Of a stretch of DNA of 64,000 nucleotides, positions 42,287 through 50,031 are shown one piece after another; the first letter of the stretch is position 1, and each line of letters starts with the position of its first letter. Origin of the DNA: Candidatus Thorarchaeota archaeon (GTDB lineage Archaea; Asgardarchaeota; Thorarchaeia; Thorarchaeales; Thorarchaeaceae). The stretch spans positions 2,355,102-2,419,101 of the forward strand of contig CP070761.1 of assembly GCA_020348985.1 (NCBI GenBank), in the 5' to 3' direction. The position numbers were made by a program, and so were the translations under genes. A model generated the notes under the pieces. The model saw only the letters and a program-made list of their open reading frames with translations. It was not told the DNA's origin and ran no database searches.

Positions 42287-43777
42287 ATGCTTGTGGTCCG
42301 GGCTGTCGACGACATTCCTGAGTCAGGCATAAAAGCTGACTCAGAGTTCAAGATATATCTCGTAGACGCCCACCACCACATGGGACGAGAGAAAGGACAT
42401 CGGAACACACCCTCTGGGGCGTACGACTTCTATGCGATGCTATGGCTCGAGATTCAAAAGATGGCCAGTGCAATGCTGGAAGATGACGAGCTAGCTTTTG
42501 AGCCTGTTGGAGTTGTCCCACCTGACTTCGCATCTCGCTTCTTCTCAGCGCGAGAGAGCTGGGAGCAAATGAACCACGGCTGGCTCGTTGACAGAACGGT
42601 AGTCTTCCCATATAGCGACGACTACTCGAAAGCAGGTCCGGAAGATCGAGCAAGCTTCTCTCTGTCAAACGAAAGAATATCTGGATGGAGTACGCGTGCG
42701 CCGCATTCTACACGTCTTATAGGATTCTGCAGAGTCGATCCACATGATTCCAAAAAGACTCCACACATGGCGATCAACGAACTGAATCGATCAGTGAATA
42801 CGCTTGGACTTAGAGGTCTGAAACTGCATCCTCTTGCACAGCTATTCCTAGACGAAATCGAAGACGAAATCACTGTCGGACTTGTGCGTAGAGCAAGTGA
42901 TCTAGGGGTCACAGTGATTTTTGACACCAGAAGCATGCGCACAGTCGACAAAATCGCCAACATCATTGAGCGAATCGAAGGTTCTAGCAAGAAAAAACGC
43001 AACAAGCCTAAGGTTGTGTTGGCACACTGCGGAATGAGTCCGGGTGATCCTCAACTTCACGAAGTGTTAAGCAATCCTTCAGTTTATGGTGAGATTTCAT
43101 CCTTACACGGTCGCGACCTGCCGCTTCTGTTCGAGTCGGCAAGTGAGATGATAGCCCAGGAGGGAGTTCACTGGTCAGAGAAGATTCTCTTCGGTACTGA
43201 CTACAGCTTTCTGTCATTCCAGGCCGCAGAGGCTATTCTCTTCCTCCTTTCAAGAGACTTTCCGGGGTCCCTTGAAGATGTGAGACGAATTCTCGGTCTG
43301 AACAGCCTGAAGTTGACCCAGACGCCTTTCTACACAAACCGCGCTACTGACCGAAGACCCGTCCTGGTCAGTCTTCCTGATCCGACTTCAACGGATTTCA
43401 ATAGACTGCTAGAAATCGTAGTATCTCTTGCATCATCAGATATGTGGGAAATCCGTTCAACGGATCTCCTGCACGTCCCCGGTGAATCCTCGGAAGTTCG
43501 GGCTGGTGGTAAAGACAAAGGGTCAGAGACCAAGTCCTACGTTATTGCATTGCAGTCAAAATCGAACGATGAAGAGATTCACATCTGGGTTAGGCACGAT
43601 AGTGACAAAGTACTGTCGTTTGCTTTGCTGGAGTCTGTTCCTCTGCACTCGACCCTCCTGGCTGATGGATGGGGGTTGGACCTTGACGCCAAGCTTCTTA
43701 GAGCTCACGCAAAGTACTCTGAGGTTTTGAAAGACTTTGATGAGTTCACTCGAAGATTGTCAAAGACTCTCGTCTAG
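42287..43777 (+). CDS. Amidohydrolase-family metal-dependent hydrolase with C-terminal accessory domain
   Basis: 496 residues. The TIM barrel has the ligand set of the amidohydrolase-2 family: Asp27-x-His29-x-His31 (VDAHHHMG), GLKLHPLAQLF near 183, VLAHCGM near 243 and Asp305 in FGTDYSF, then a typical C-terminal ILGLNSLKL helix. Residues about 350-496 form an extra domain (LLEIVVSLASSDMWEI, YVIALQSKSNDEEIHIWV) found again in the minus-strand fusion protein. The substrate is unknown. TAGGAGC lies ten bases before ATG 42287. It is divergent from its inactive paralog and upstream of the Cdc48-N/vWA gene. Confidence 0.78.
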   Translation: MLVVRAVDDIPESGIKADSEFKIYLVDAHHHMGREKGHRNTPSGAYDFYAMLWLEIQKMASAMLEDDELAFEPVGVVPPDFASRFFSARESWEQMNHGWLVDRTVVFPYSDDYSKAGPEDRASFSLSNERISGWSTRAPHSTRLIGFCRVDPHDSKKTPHMAINELNRSVNTLGLRGLKLHPLAQLFLDEIEDEITVGLVRRASDLGVTVIFDTRSMRTVDKIANIIERIEGSSKKKRNKPKVVLAHCGMSPGDPQLHEVLSNPSVYGEISSLHGRDLPLLFESASEMIAQEGVHWSEKILFGTDYSFLSFQAAEAILFLLSRDFPGSLEDVRRILGLNSLKLTQTPFYTNRATDRRPVLVSLPDPTSTDFNRLLEIVVSLASSDMWEIRSTDLLHVPGESSEVRAGGKDKGSETKSYVIALQSKSNDEEIHIWVRHDSDKVLSFALLESVPLHSTLLADGWGLDLDAKLLRAHAKYSEVLKDFDEFTRRLSKTLV

Positions 43778-43793
43778 GCATGAGCCAGCAATT

Positions 43794-43801
43794 CTTTAAA
43801 A
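43794..43801 (+). promoter_or_regulatory. TATA box of Cdc48-N/vWA gene
   Basis: CTTTAAAA 44 bases before ATG 43845. A transcript start about 25 bases downstream would fall after the upstream ATGs at 43806/43809, supporting 43845. Confidence 0.4.
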
Positions 43802-43844
43802 CCAGATGATGAGAGTTTGCCCGAGCATGTCCTCGGAGGGACAT

Positions 43845-45137
43845 ATGATTAGTCGGACGCAGAAGCTAGAGATAATAGATGGAGGCGACATGAGAGGTTT
43901 CGCTTCCCTCAATCCGAAAACAACCGAAGTCCTAGACGCAGAGATTGGCTCGATTGTCGTGTTTCAAGAACCGCAAAGCAGCTTCTGGGGCGCGGCGGAA
44001 GTCCGCAAGAGCAAGGATGTTGATGAGGACAAGATTGTCGTTGATACATTGGTCTTGGAAGCATCATTGTTGATGGAGGGTGACATTGTTGAAGTAACCC
44101 TGTATGAAGAGGACATGATCGCTCTAGAGTTCGTTGATTTCGGCCTGAAACCACTCACGGAAGAAGCAAACAGAGATGACCTAGTTGCTTTGGCGGCGGA
44201 GAGAATCGAGTCCCTGGAGAAACTCATTGATGGTCGCCTCGTATATCCAGGGATGTCTTTCAACTGGCCCGAATTGGATGTCAAGGTCGAGATTCTTGAT
44301 ACTCGCCCCTCGCTCACAGGGATGAGCTTCGCCAAGCTGGCATTTGAAGCCCTGCGAGAGAAGACTGGCTATCAATTCAAGACTGTTGGCATTGCCACTC
44401 CCTTCAATGCGATACTCTGCATAGACGTATCCGGTTCGATGAAGACAATCGATGTGCCAGTGCGTGACATTGCTCACGCTCGCGAAGGACTAAAGGACCT
44501 GGCTGGCGACAATCCTGAAGTCGAGGCATTTCTAGATCGATTTGAAGAAGGGAAGAACGTTAGCAGAGCTGAGGCGGCAGCAATGGCTGTTCTGCTGTAT
44601 CTGGCTGAGAAGGTAGGTCGAGGTTATGGCGAGAAGGTGGCTGTCTTAACTTTCGAAAAAGATGTCACACAGATGACATTCATGGATTCCGACAGTGGGG
44701 AGCTGAGGCCTTACGTAGAATGCACTGGCAGAGAGAAATCCCTTGGCCTTCAGATCGTAAGCACACATGTAGTTGACAAGGTCGAAGAAGGTGGAACTCT
44801 GACTGACATGGGGTCCGCAATTCGAAAGGCGAGCGATGTCATAGACGAATTCGGAGACAAGGACAAACCCACGATGCTCGTGCTTCTAACCGACGGGATG
44901 ACAACGTCAGGCCCGCCTCCGCTCAAAGTACTCAAAGAGAGAATTCACGACCGAGGGATGTTGGTCATATACTGCATAGGTCTCGGTGAGAGAAGTGAGA
45001 TTGATGAAGAGCTAATGCTGGCAATCGCACAATTCGGCAATGGTACATACCGTCATGTTGACAACATGAGAGATCTGCTTGAATGGTACGGTCGCTTGGC
45101 AGGAGAATTCGCTGTCGTAATTCGCGGTGCAGAATAG
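43845..45137 (+). CDS. Cdc48-N-like/vWA-domain protein
   Basis: 430 residues. The N-terminal about 170 residues resemble the Cdc48/VAT N-terminal pair of a double-psi barrel and a second barrel (LDAEIGSIVVFQEPQSSFWG; LIDGRLVYPGMSFNWPELDV). The C-terminal vWA domain has an intact MIDAS: Asp194-x-Ser196-x-Ser198 (IDVSGSM), Thr in EGGTLTDMG, Asp in LLTDGM. Cdc48-N domains bind adaptors or unfolded clients in AAA unfoldases; here no ATPase domain is attached. ATG 43845 is five bases after GGAGG. Paralogous to the C-terminal half of the 39482-42118 protein. Confidence 0.78.
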   Translation: MISRTQKLEIIDGGDMRGFASLNPKTTEVLDAEIGSIVVFQEPQSSFWGAAEVRKSKDVDEDKIVVDTLVLEASLLMEGDIVEVTLYEEDMIALEFVDFGLKPLTEEANRDDLVALAAERIESLEKLIDGRLVYPGMSFNWPELDVKVEILDTRPSLTGMSFAKLAFEALREKTGYQFKTVGIATPFNAILCIDVSGSMKTIDVPVRDIAHAREGLKDLAGDNPEVEAFLDRFEEGKNVSRAEAAAMAVLLYLAEKVGRGYGEKVAVLTFEKDVTQMTFMDSDSGELRPYVECTGREKSLGLQIVSTHVVDKVEEGGTLTDMGSAIRKASDVIDEFGDKDKPTMLVLLTDGMTTSGPPPLKVLKERIHDRGMLVIYCIGLGERSEIDEELMLAIAQFGNGTYRHVDNMRDLLEWYGRLAGEFAVVIRGAE

Positions 45138-45144
45138 ATGCGGC

Positions 45145-46365
45145 CTACATGGGCTCGAGGGCCTCAGATAGACCCTTCAAAGTCTCCATATCCATCTCGT
45201 CGATAGTCTCTTCCGGAATTCCATCAACCATATCCTTAGGCATGGCAATGAGGACTTTGGCTTTCTCAAGACCGTATTTCTCGATGAACTCTGCGAATCT
45301 CTTATCGTCGGTCTTTGGTTGTTCTAGCTCCTTCTTTCTACGTCGTTTCTTGGAAGGCTCCTCTTCTGTCGGTTCGGCTGGAGCTGCTTCAACATCAGGG
45401 GTTGATGCTATCAGTGCTTCGAGCTCATCCCTACTAAGGTTTGCCAATACTTCTTCGCCGACTGAACCTCTTACTTCAGAGGGTATCTTCTCAATCAGTT
45501 CATCGCGAGAGATCGCCTTCTTCTTGACTCGCTTGACTTTCCTGACCTTTACTTTCTTCTTCTTCTTTGCGGGCTCAGGTTCGGCCTCAGCAAACGATGC
45601 CTTGAGTTCTTCGACCAGTTCTGTTGCTCGAGTTGGTGTCAATCGCCTAATATCTTCTGGAGGAAGTGACATTCTAATGTCGTCTGGAAGCTCGCTAAGA
45701 ATCTCTTCAACTTCAGCCGATATCCCTAAATCAGTCACGGCTGTACGTGGCACGGCAATGTCGGCCACCGGAAGGTCCGCAATCATTTCCTCGCCTTCGG
45801 GCAGGATTATGGGTTTGCCTTCAAGTTCCTGAATCAATAGTGTGTCGTCGATTTCGATTTCGAACTTCGCATTATGCCACTTGACGAACCTATCAATTGC
45901 ATCAGGTGCAAGCTCCAGCTTGCTGAGATAGGTCCTGATGCTGTCTTCGGTCATGTCAGACAAGCCTGAGAGAATCCTGTCAATGTCTTCTGAGGGCACC
46001 CTTGCCCAAATCGGCCCGCGAAGTAGCTTGGACAGTCCGAATGCACAATGAGACCTGACCCACGTGTTTTTGTCTTTGAGCCCTTGAAGCATGTAGGGTA
46101 TCGTCTTTGGCTGCTGATACCAAGCGATTGCTTGAGCAGCCGCAATGCGAACATTGTCGTCTTCGTCTTGTAGAGAGGTCAAAAGGTCATCAATCACAGT
46201 AGGGTCGGCGAGATCTATTGCTGCTAATATCGCCCTCTCTCTAACAATCTCTGATGTGTCAGAGAATGCTTTGATGAGTGCATTTCTGTTCTTGGAAGAT
46301 TCCTTTGCCAGACGTGCTACTTGTTCGGTTTCATAGTCCAGTAGCAACCGCCTCGTTTCTGACAA
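45145..46365 (-). CDS. HEAT-repeat protein with Lys-rich hinge
   Basis: 406 residues. Residues about 20-150 are HEAT/PBS-lyase-like repeats (RERAILAAIDLADPTVIDDL, NVRIAAAQAIAWYQQPKTI, VRSHCAFGLSKLL). A lysine tract KKKKKVKVRKVKRVKKK lies near 265. After it come short repeated helical motifs of the type LPDDIRMSLPPEDIRRL, IPSEVRGSVGEEVLANL and MPKDMVDGIPEETIDEM. TTG 46365 has GGAGG seven bases upstream. The stop is seven bases from the convergent Cdc48-N/vWA stop, and a TATA-like element lies at 46424-46433 on the minus strand. Likely a protein-interaction scaffold. Confidence 0.75.
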   Translation of the reverse strand: MSETRRLLLDYETEQVARLAKESSKNRNALIKAFSDTSEIVRERAILAAIDLADPTVIDDLLTSLQDEDDNVRIAAAQAIAWYQQPKTIPYMLQGLKDKNTWVRSHCAFGLSKLLRGPIWARVPSEDIDRILSGLSDMTEDSIRTYLSKLELAPDAIDRFVKWHNAKFEIEIDDTLLIQELEGKPIILPEGEEMIADLPVADIAVPRTAVTDLGISAEVEEILSELPDDIRMSLPPEDIRRLTPTRATELVEELKASFAEAEPEPAKKKKKVKVRKVKRVKKKAISRDELIEKIPSEVRGSVGEEVLANLSRDELEALIASTPDVEAAPAEPTEEEPSKKRRRKKELEQPKTDDKRFAEFIEKYGLEKAKVLIAMPKDMVDGIPEETIDEMDMETLKGLSEALEPM

Positions 46366-46423
46366 GCACCTTCCTCCATGCGATTACAAAGTGGTTATTC
46401 TGCTAGAGTCGATTGTTGTCTTG

Positions 46424-46433
46424 TATTTATATC
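46424..46433. promoter_or_regulatory. TATA-like element in divergent promoter
   Basis: TATTTATATC, readable as GATATAAATA on the minus strand, 60 bases from the HEAT gene start and 72 from the CPBP protease start. Confidence 0.4.
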
Positions 46434-46504
46434 AGTTGGGAGTGTATATCTCTTCCTCTTACGTTTTAGCCAGAGATTCCATACCGGATGGAATTTAGGT
46501 CTGA

Positions 46505-47350
46505 ATGCAACGGCCTTCCATGATTTTCATGAGTGTTGATAGAGAAGCGGCCGTGGTCAGAGTTGTCTTATTCGCACTGACTATGCTGCTGATTGTCGAG
46601 CTCCCACACTTAGGAGCACTACCGTTTCGGGGAACTCCGACATACAATGTTGTGGGCTCGCTGCTTTCGCTTCTTTCGTTCCCGCTCATGTACTTGGCCG
46701 TAGTGGTCTTCTTGAGGATGGAGGGCAAGAACCAGATAGGTGAGCTTGGCATTGGTGTCGATGATCAGACGATATTTCCGCACATTACTGTAGGTGCAAT
46801 TGCTGCTATAATCGCTGTAGGGCTTGTCTACGTTGTCGCCGCATCTTTCGGCGGCGATGTGAGAGACCTGGCCTCATTAACATCTGATGAAGTGGTTAGT
46901 GTCGTCTTGATAGGTATCCCTGTTGCTTTTCTAGAGGAGCTCTCATACCGCGGCTACCTTATGACCCGGATGGAATCGTTGTGGGGTCAGACTCGTGGTA
47001 TTCTCTTCAGTTCGCTCTTCTTCTCGCTTGTTCACTTCAATTGGTGGAGTCCGCTAGGCTCAGTATCCGTTCATCTGATTGTTCTATTTTCGATGAACAT
47101 GTTCCTTGGCGGAGTTGTATTGGGTCTTGGCTACTACTTATCCGGAAGGAAACTGTGGGTCCCCATAGCATACCACTTTGCGTGGAATGTCATGGCCTAC
47201 TCGCTCTTCCCAGTATTTCCCACCGACCCCGTGACTCATCCTGAGCTCTTTCAGATTGAATGGGGGTTGACCTCTCTGATAGGATTTCTTTTCGGACTTT
47301 CCATAATTCGGATGGCATTGTCCTACTTTAGAGAAAAAAAGAAACGATAG
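46505..47350 (+). CDS. CPBP-family intramembrane metalloprotease
   Basis: 281 residues with about seven or eight hydrophobic segments. The family motifs are AFLEELSYRGYLMTRME (EExxxR, near residue 140), SLVHFNW near 175 and AYHFAWNV near 220; these supply the conserved Glu and His residues of the Rce1/CAAX-protease-like group. Archaeal members may cleave membrane-anchored peptides; no target is seen. AGGT lies four bases before the ATG. Confidence 0.82.
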   Translation: MQRPSMIFMSVDREAAVVRVVLFALTMLLIVELPHLGALPFRGTPTYNVVGSLLSLLSFPLMYLAVVVFLRMEGKNQIGELGIGVDDQTIFPHITVGAIAAIIAVGLVYVVAASFGGDVRDLASLTSDEVVSVVLIGIPVAFLEELSYRGYLMTRMESLWGQTRGILFSSLFFSLVHFNWWSPLGSVSVHLIVLFSMNMFLGGVVLGLGYYLSGRKLWVPIAYHFAWNVMAYSLFPVFPTDPVTHPELFQIEWGLTSLIGFLFGLSIIRMALSYFREKKKR

Positions 47351-47370
47351 GGCTGGAATTTTGCCAGCCC
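47350..47370. terminator. Hairpin between convergent genes
   Basis: GGGCTGG (47350-47356) pairs CCAGCCC (47364-47370) with loop AATTTTG, overlapping the protease stop and preceding the NfeD-like stop. Confidence 0.55.
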
Positions 47371-47377
47371 AGTTGGC

Positions 47378-48088
47378 TCACTGATCAGGGACTGGTTCCC
47401 CGTATCCGTGACTCCCGTCATCCTTGGCTACCACTAATGTGAGACCACTCACTCCTAATGCCACTACACGCTCTCCTTCCTTGATTGGGGGCCCTGTTGT
47501 ACGCGCCCACCAAATCTCCTGCGCAGATTTGACTCTACCACGTGGGTTGATGTCTGAGATCGCGACAAGGGTCCCCATCTTTCCGTACTGGTATTCAGGC
47601 CACTTGTCGTAGTTGCGGAGAAACGCCATGTAGAGCACCATAAGCCCCACAACAGTGCCAACCATGATGTAGACAGTCGTCTGATTCGTTGGATCCACTA
47701 GCATTGAAATGAAGATCGCAACACCGTAAAGCGGGAAGAGCTTCAGTGAAACCTTCGCATCAATAAAAGCCCCCTCAAGCGTACCGCCTCCGGTAAACAT
47801 CGCGAACATCATGTAGAGGACGGCGCCGATTATGGCGAGCATCCAGACCTCAAAGTAGAATGTTGGGCTCAAGATTATCTGGAAGACGAACAGGATCATT
47901 ATGATTGGGACGGTCACCTGTGCCATGGCCTTTCCTGTGGCTGGTTCGACCGTCATCACAAGCATAGTGAGGATGACAACAAGTAGAATCAGGCCTACAA
48001 ATGGGTCGAATAGCAAGTATCCAACAACCATACTTAGGGCTGACATCATCATCAAAACAACGAGGATCTTGATCCACGCATCCACCAT
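47378..48088 (-). CDS. NfeD-like membrane protein
   Basis: 236 residues. About six transmembrane helices are followed by a C-terminal OB-fold (about 175-236) containing GTLVAISDINPRGRVK and GERVVALGVSGLTLVVAKDD, the NfeD signature. It follows the slipin gene by 18 bases on the same strand; NfeD and slipin are a conserved pair in archaea and bacteria, acting in membrane microdomain organisation. The serine-protease part found in long NfeD proteins is missing. AAGGAG lies seven bases upstream of the ATG. Confidence 0.8.
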   Translation of the reverse strand: MVDAWIKILVVLMMMSALSMVVGYLLFDPFVGLILLVVILTMLVMTVEPATGKAMAQVTVPIIMILFVFQIILSPTFYFEVWMLAIIGAVLYMMFAMFTGGGTLEGAFIDAKVSLKLFPLYGVAIFISMLVDPTNQTTVYIMVGTVVGLMVLYMAFLRNYDKWPEYQYGKMGTLVAISDINPRGRVKSAQEIWWARTTGPPIKEGERVVALGVSGLTLVVAKDDGSHGYGEPVPDQ

Positions 48089-48106
48089 CTCAACTCTCCT
48101 TAAGAA

Positions 48107-48937
48107 TCACTGATCGTCTGTCATGACTCTCTTTTTCTTGACTCCGCCAGGACCTCGCCCGGCCGCAAGCGCAGCTCCCATTGCCGTACCCAGTTCTCGC
48201 ATGCTGTAGGGCACCATCATGATCATATTGCCGTTTTCTCCGATTGTCTGCAGCACGTTCCAGATTCGCAACGTGAATCCAATGTCGGAGGTTTCATAGC
48301 TCTTGGCCGCCGCCAGCATGGCCTCGGCTGCTTCCAACTCTGCCTGAGCTAGTGTAACTCTGGCTCTTCTCTCTCGTTCGGCCTGAGCTTCTCTGCTCAT
48401 AGCGTCCTGTAGTTGCGATGGAATGACCACATCTCGAATTTCGATGGCTGTGGTCTTTACTCCCCAGTGCTCAGTCTTCTCGTCGATCAGTTCCTGAAGA
48501 TGCTTAGCGATCTGGTCTCGTTCTGAGAGAAGCTCGTCGAGCGTAACCTTACCGGTGGTTTCTCGCAGCGTGGTCTGTGCGGCCAATTCCACAGCCACAG
48601 TGTACCGCTCTACGCTGAGGATTGCCTTTTCTACATCTATGACTCTGAAGTACATCACAGCATCTACAACCACTGGTACATTGTCCTTGGTGAGCGATCG
48701 TTCTGTTTTGAACGCATAAGTCAAGAGCCTTAGAGACACCTTCATCGCAACTTTATCGAGTATTGGTGTTACCCAAATGACTCCCGGTCCCCTAATGTGC
48801 TTGAACTTGCCAAGCCTAAGGATCGCCACTCGCTCCCATTCTTTCAATATCTTTATCCCAGATGCAATGAACATCAGGACAAAGAAAACAAGGACCACGA
48901 TCAATGTGGTCCAAAGGAAATCTCCTGGTATCTGCAA
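48107..48937 (-). CDS. SPFH/Band 7 (slipin/stomatin-like) protein
   Basis: 276 residues. One N-terminal transmembrane helix (TTLIVVLVFFVLMFIASGI) comes first, then the Band 7 domain: KEWERVAILRLGKFKHIRGP, VVVDAVMYFRVID, RETTGKVTLDELLSERDQI. A helical Ala/Glu-rich coil (QAERERRARVTLAQAELEAA) follows, as in archaeal slipins. These form membrane oligomers and work with NfeD. TTG 48937 follows AGGAG by nine bases. Confidence 0.88.
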   Translation of the reverse strand: MQIPGDFLWTTLIVVLVFFVLMFIASGIKILKEWERVAILRLGKFKHIRGPGVIWVTPILDKVAMKVSLRLLTYAFKTERSLTKDNVPVVVDAVMYFRVIDVEKAILSVERYTVAVELAAQTTLRETTGKVTLDELLSERDQIAKHLQELIDEKTEHWGVKTTAIEIRDVVIPSQLQDAMSREAQAERERRARVTLAQAELEAAEAMLAAAKSYETSDIGFTLRIWNVLQTIGENGNMIMMVPYSMRELGTAMGAALAAGRGPGGVKKKRVMTDDQ

Positions 48938-49124
48938 TATCTTTTGCTCCTGTTAACGCCTAGGTCAAACTAGGTCAACAGCTTGAAACGGTCTCCTCCC
49001 GTTCCTGTGACTATCTTCACACGTAAGTATATGAAGTTTCGTTTCAGATTTCTTCTGCAAGAGAACCTTTTTGGAAGATCTTCCTAGGGTTTGCTTCCAG
49101 AATCTCGAATTCGCTCTTTGCTCT

Positions 49125-49925
49125 TCATTCTGATTCTGTACTGCCTTCCGGCAATTCCTCAAACATTGGAATTCCCTCTCGAATGAGCGGAAGTCTAAAC
49201 TCGGTTGCAACAAGTGCTCTATCAAGTCCGAAGAGCGCAATGGCTAGAATGATAGACATCACGAGCCTTTCGATGGGGTATATGAAAAGCACTATACTCA
49301 TGAATACGAACTCCACGTCTGCAGCTGGCCACCCTGCTATGTACCTGAAATAGGAGACCCCTATGGCGGAGCCTATCGCGTGATCGGTCATCACAGCAAC
49401 AAAGCTCATTATCCAGATTGAAAAGAACAGAAGGGCCAGATTGGCAGGAGATTTCTCCCCTGGTCCGAAGTCAAATGAGTCCGAGAGTAAAGGAATGACG
49501 AGAATCAATGCCAATAGAGCGGCGACAATGTGTAACCAGAGGTAGGCTACAGCAAACTGTCCCAGAGGTCCCAAATAGAATAATGCTATCGAATAACCAA
49601 TCATTATGGTGGCTACATATGGTTTCTTCTCTCTGATGAAGCCAGCTACAAATGCACCAAAGGTGGGTGGTATGATTGTAAATGGGCCGAGAAGCGGAAC
49701 CGTGGGATTCACCCATAGACCCATGACCGATCCAATGAGGACAGAGAAGGTCCCGAATATAGGTCCTAGAAGATAACCCACAAGAGGTCCTGATATCATT
49801 CCCAGCGTTATAGCTCCTCCTCCCACTCCAGGGAATGCTGGAATAATGCTGAGAACTAGATGAACGGCTGCGAAAATGCCGGTTAGAGCCCAAGGGTATG
49901 CCTTCGAATTGACAAATTCAGACAC
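49125..49925 (-). CDS. Multi-helix membrane protein, possibly ECF-type substrate-binding subunit
   Basis: 266 residues with about seven to eight hydrophobic helices. The glycine-rich N-terminal part (GVGGGAITLGMISGPLVGYL, GPIFGTFSVLIGSVMGLW) resembles S components of ECF vitamin/metal transporters, but no signature decides it and no ECF ATPase is nearby. GTG 49925 with GAGAGG upstream. It is divergent from an HTH-PfkB-like regulator across a palindrome, suggesting regulated uptake of that regulator's ligand. Confidence 0.55.
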   Translation of the reverse strand: MSEFVNSKAYPWALTGIFAAVHLVLSIIPAFPGVGGGAITLGMISGPLVGYLLGPIFGTFSVLIGSVMGLWVNPTVPLLGPFTIIPPTFGAFVAGFIREKKPYVATIMIGYSIALFYLGPLGQFAVAYLWLHIVAALLALILVIPLLSDSFDFGPGEKSPANLALLFFSIWIMSFVAVMTDHAIGSAIGVSYFRYIAGWPAADVEFVFMSIVLFIYPIERLVMSIILAIALFGLDRALVATEFRLPLIREGIPMFEELPEGSTESE

Positions 49926-49950
49926 AAAATCCTCTCCATGATTATTTAGT

Positions 49951-49967
49951 GTAGTTCAGTAAACTAC
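49951..49967. promoter_or_regulatory. Palindromic operator candidate
   Basis: GTAGTT-CAGTA-AACTAC is a perfect 6-5-6 inverted repeat in the 106-base divergent gap, next to a TATA-like stretch. A second short palindrome, GTAC-TTCT-GTAC, lies just downstream near 49972. Confidence 0.5.
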
Positions 49968-50031
49968 ATAGGTACTTCTGTACACCGGAGTGCCGATCAA
50001 ACCTCTAGAAAAATCTGTTGGAGATTGAAAA

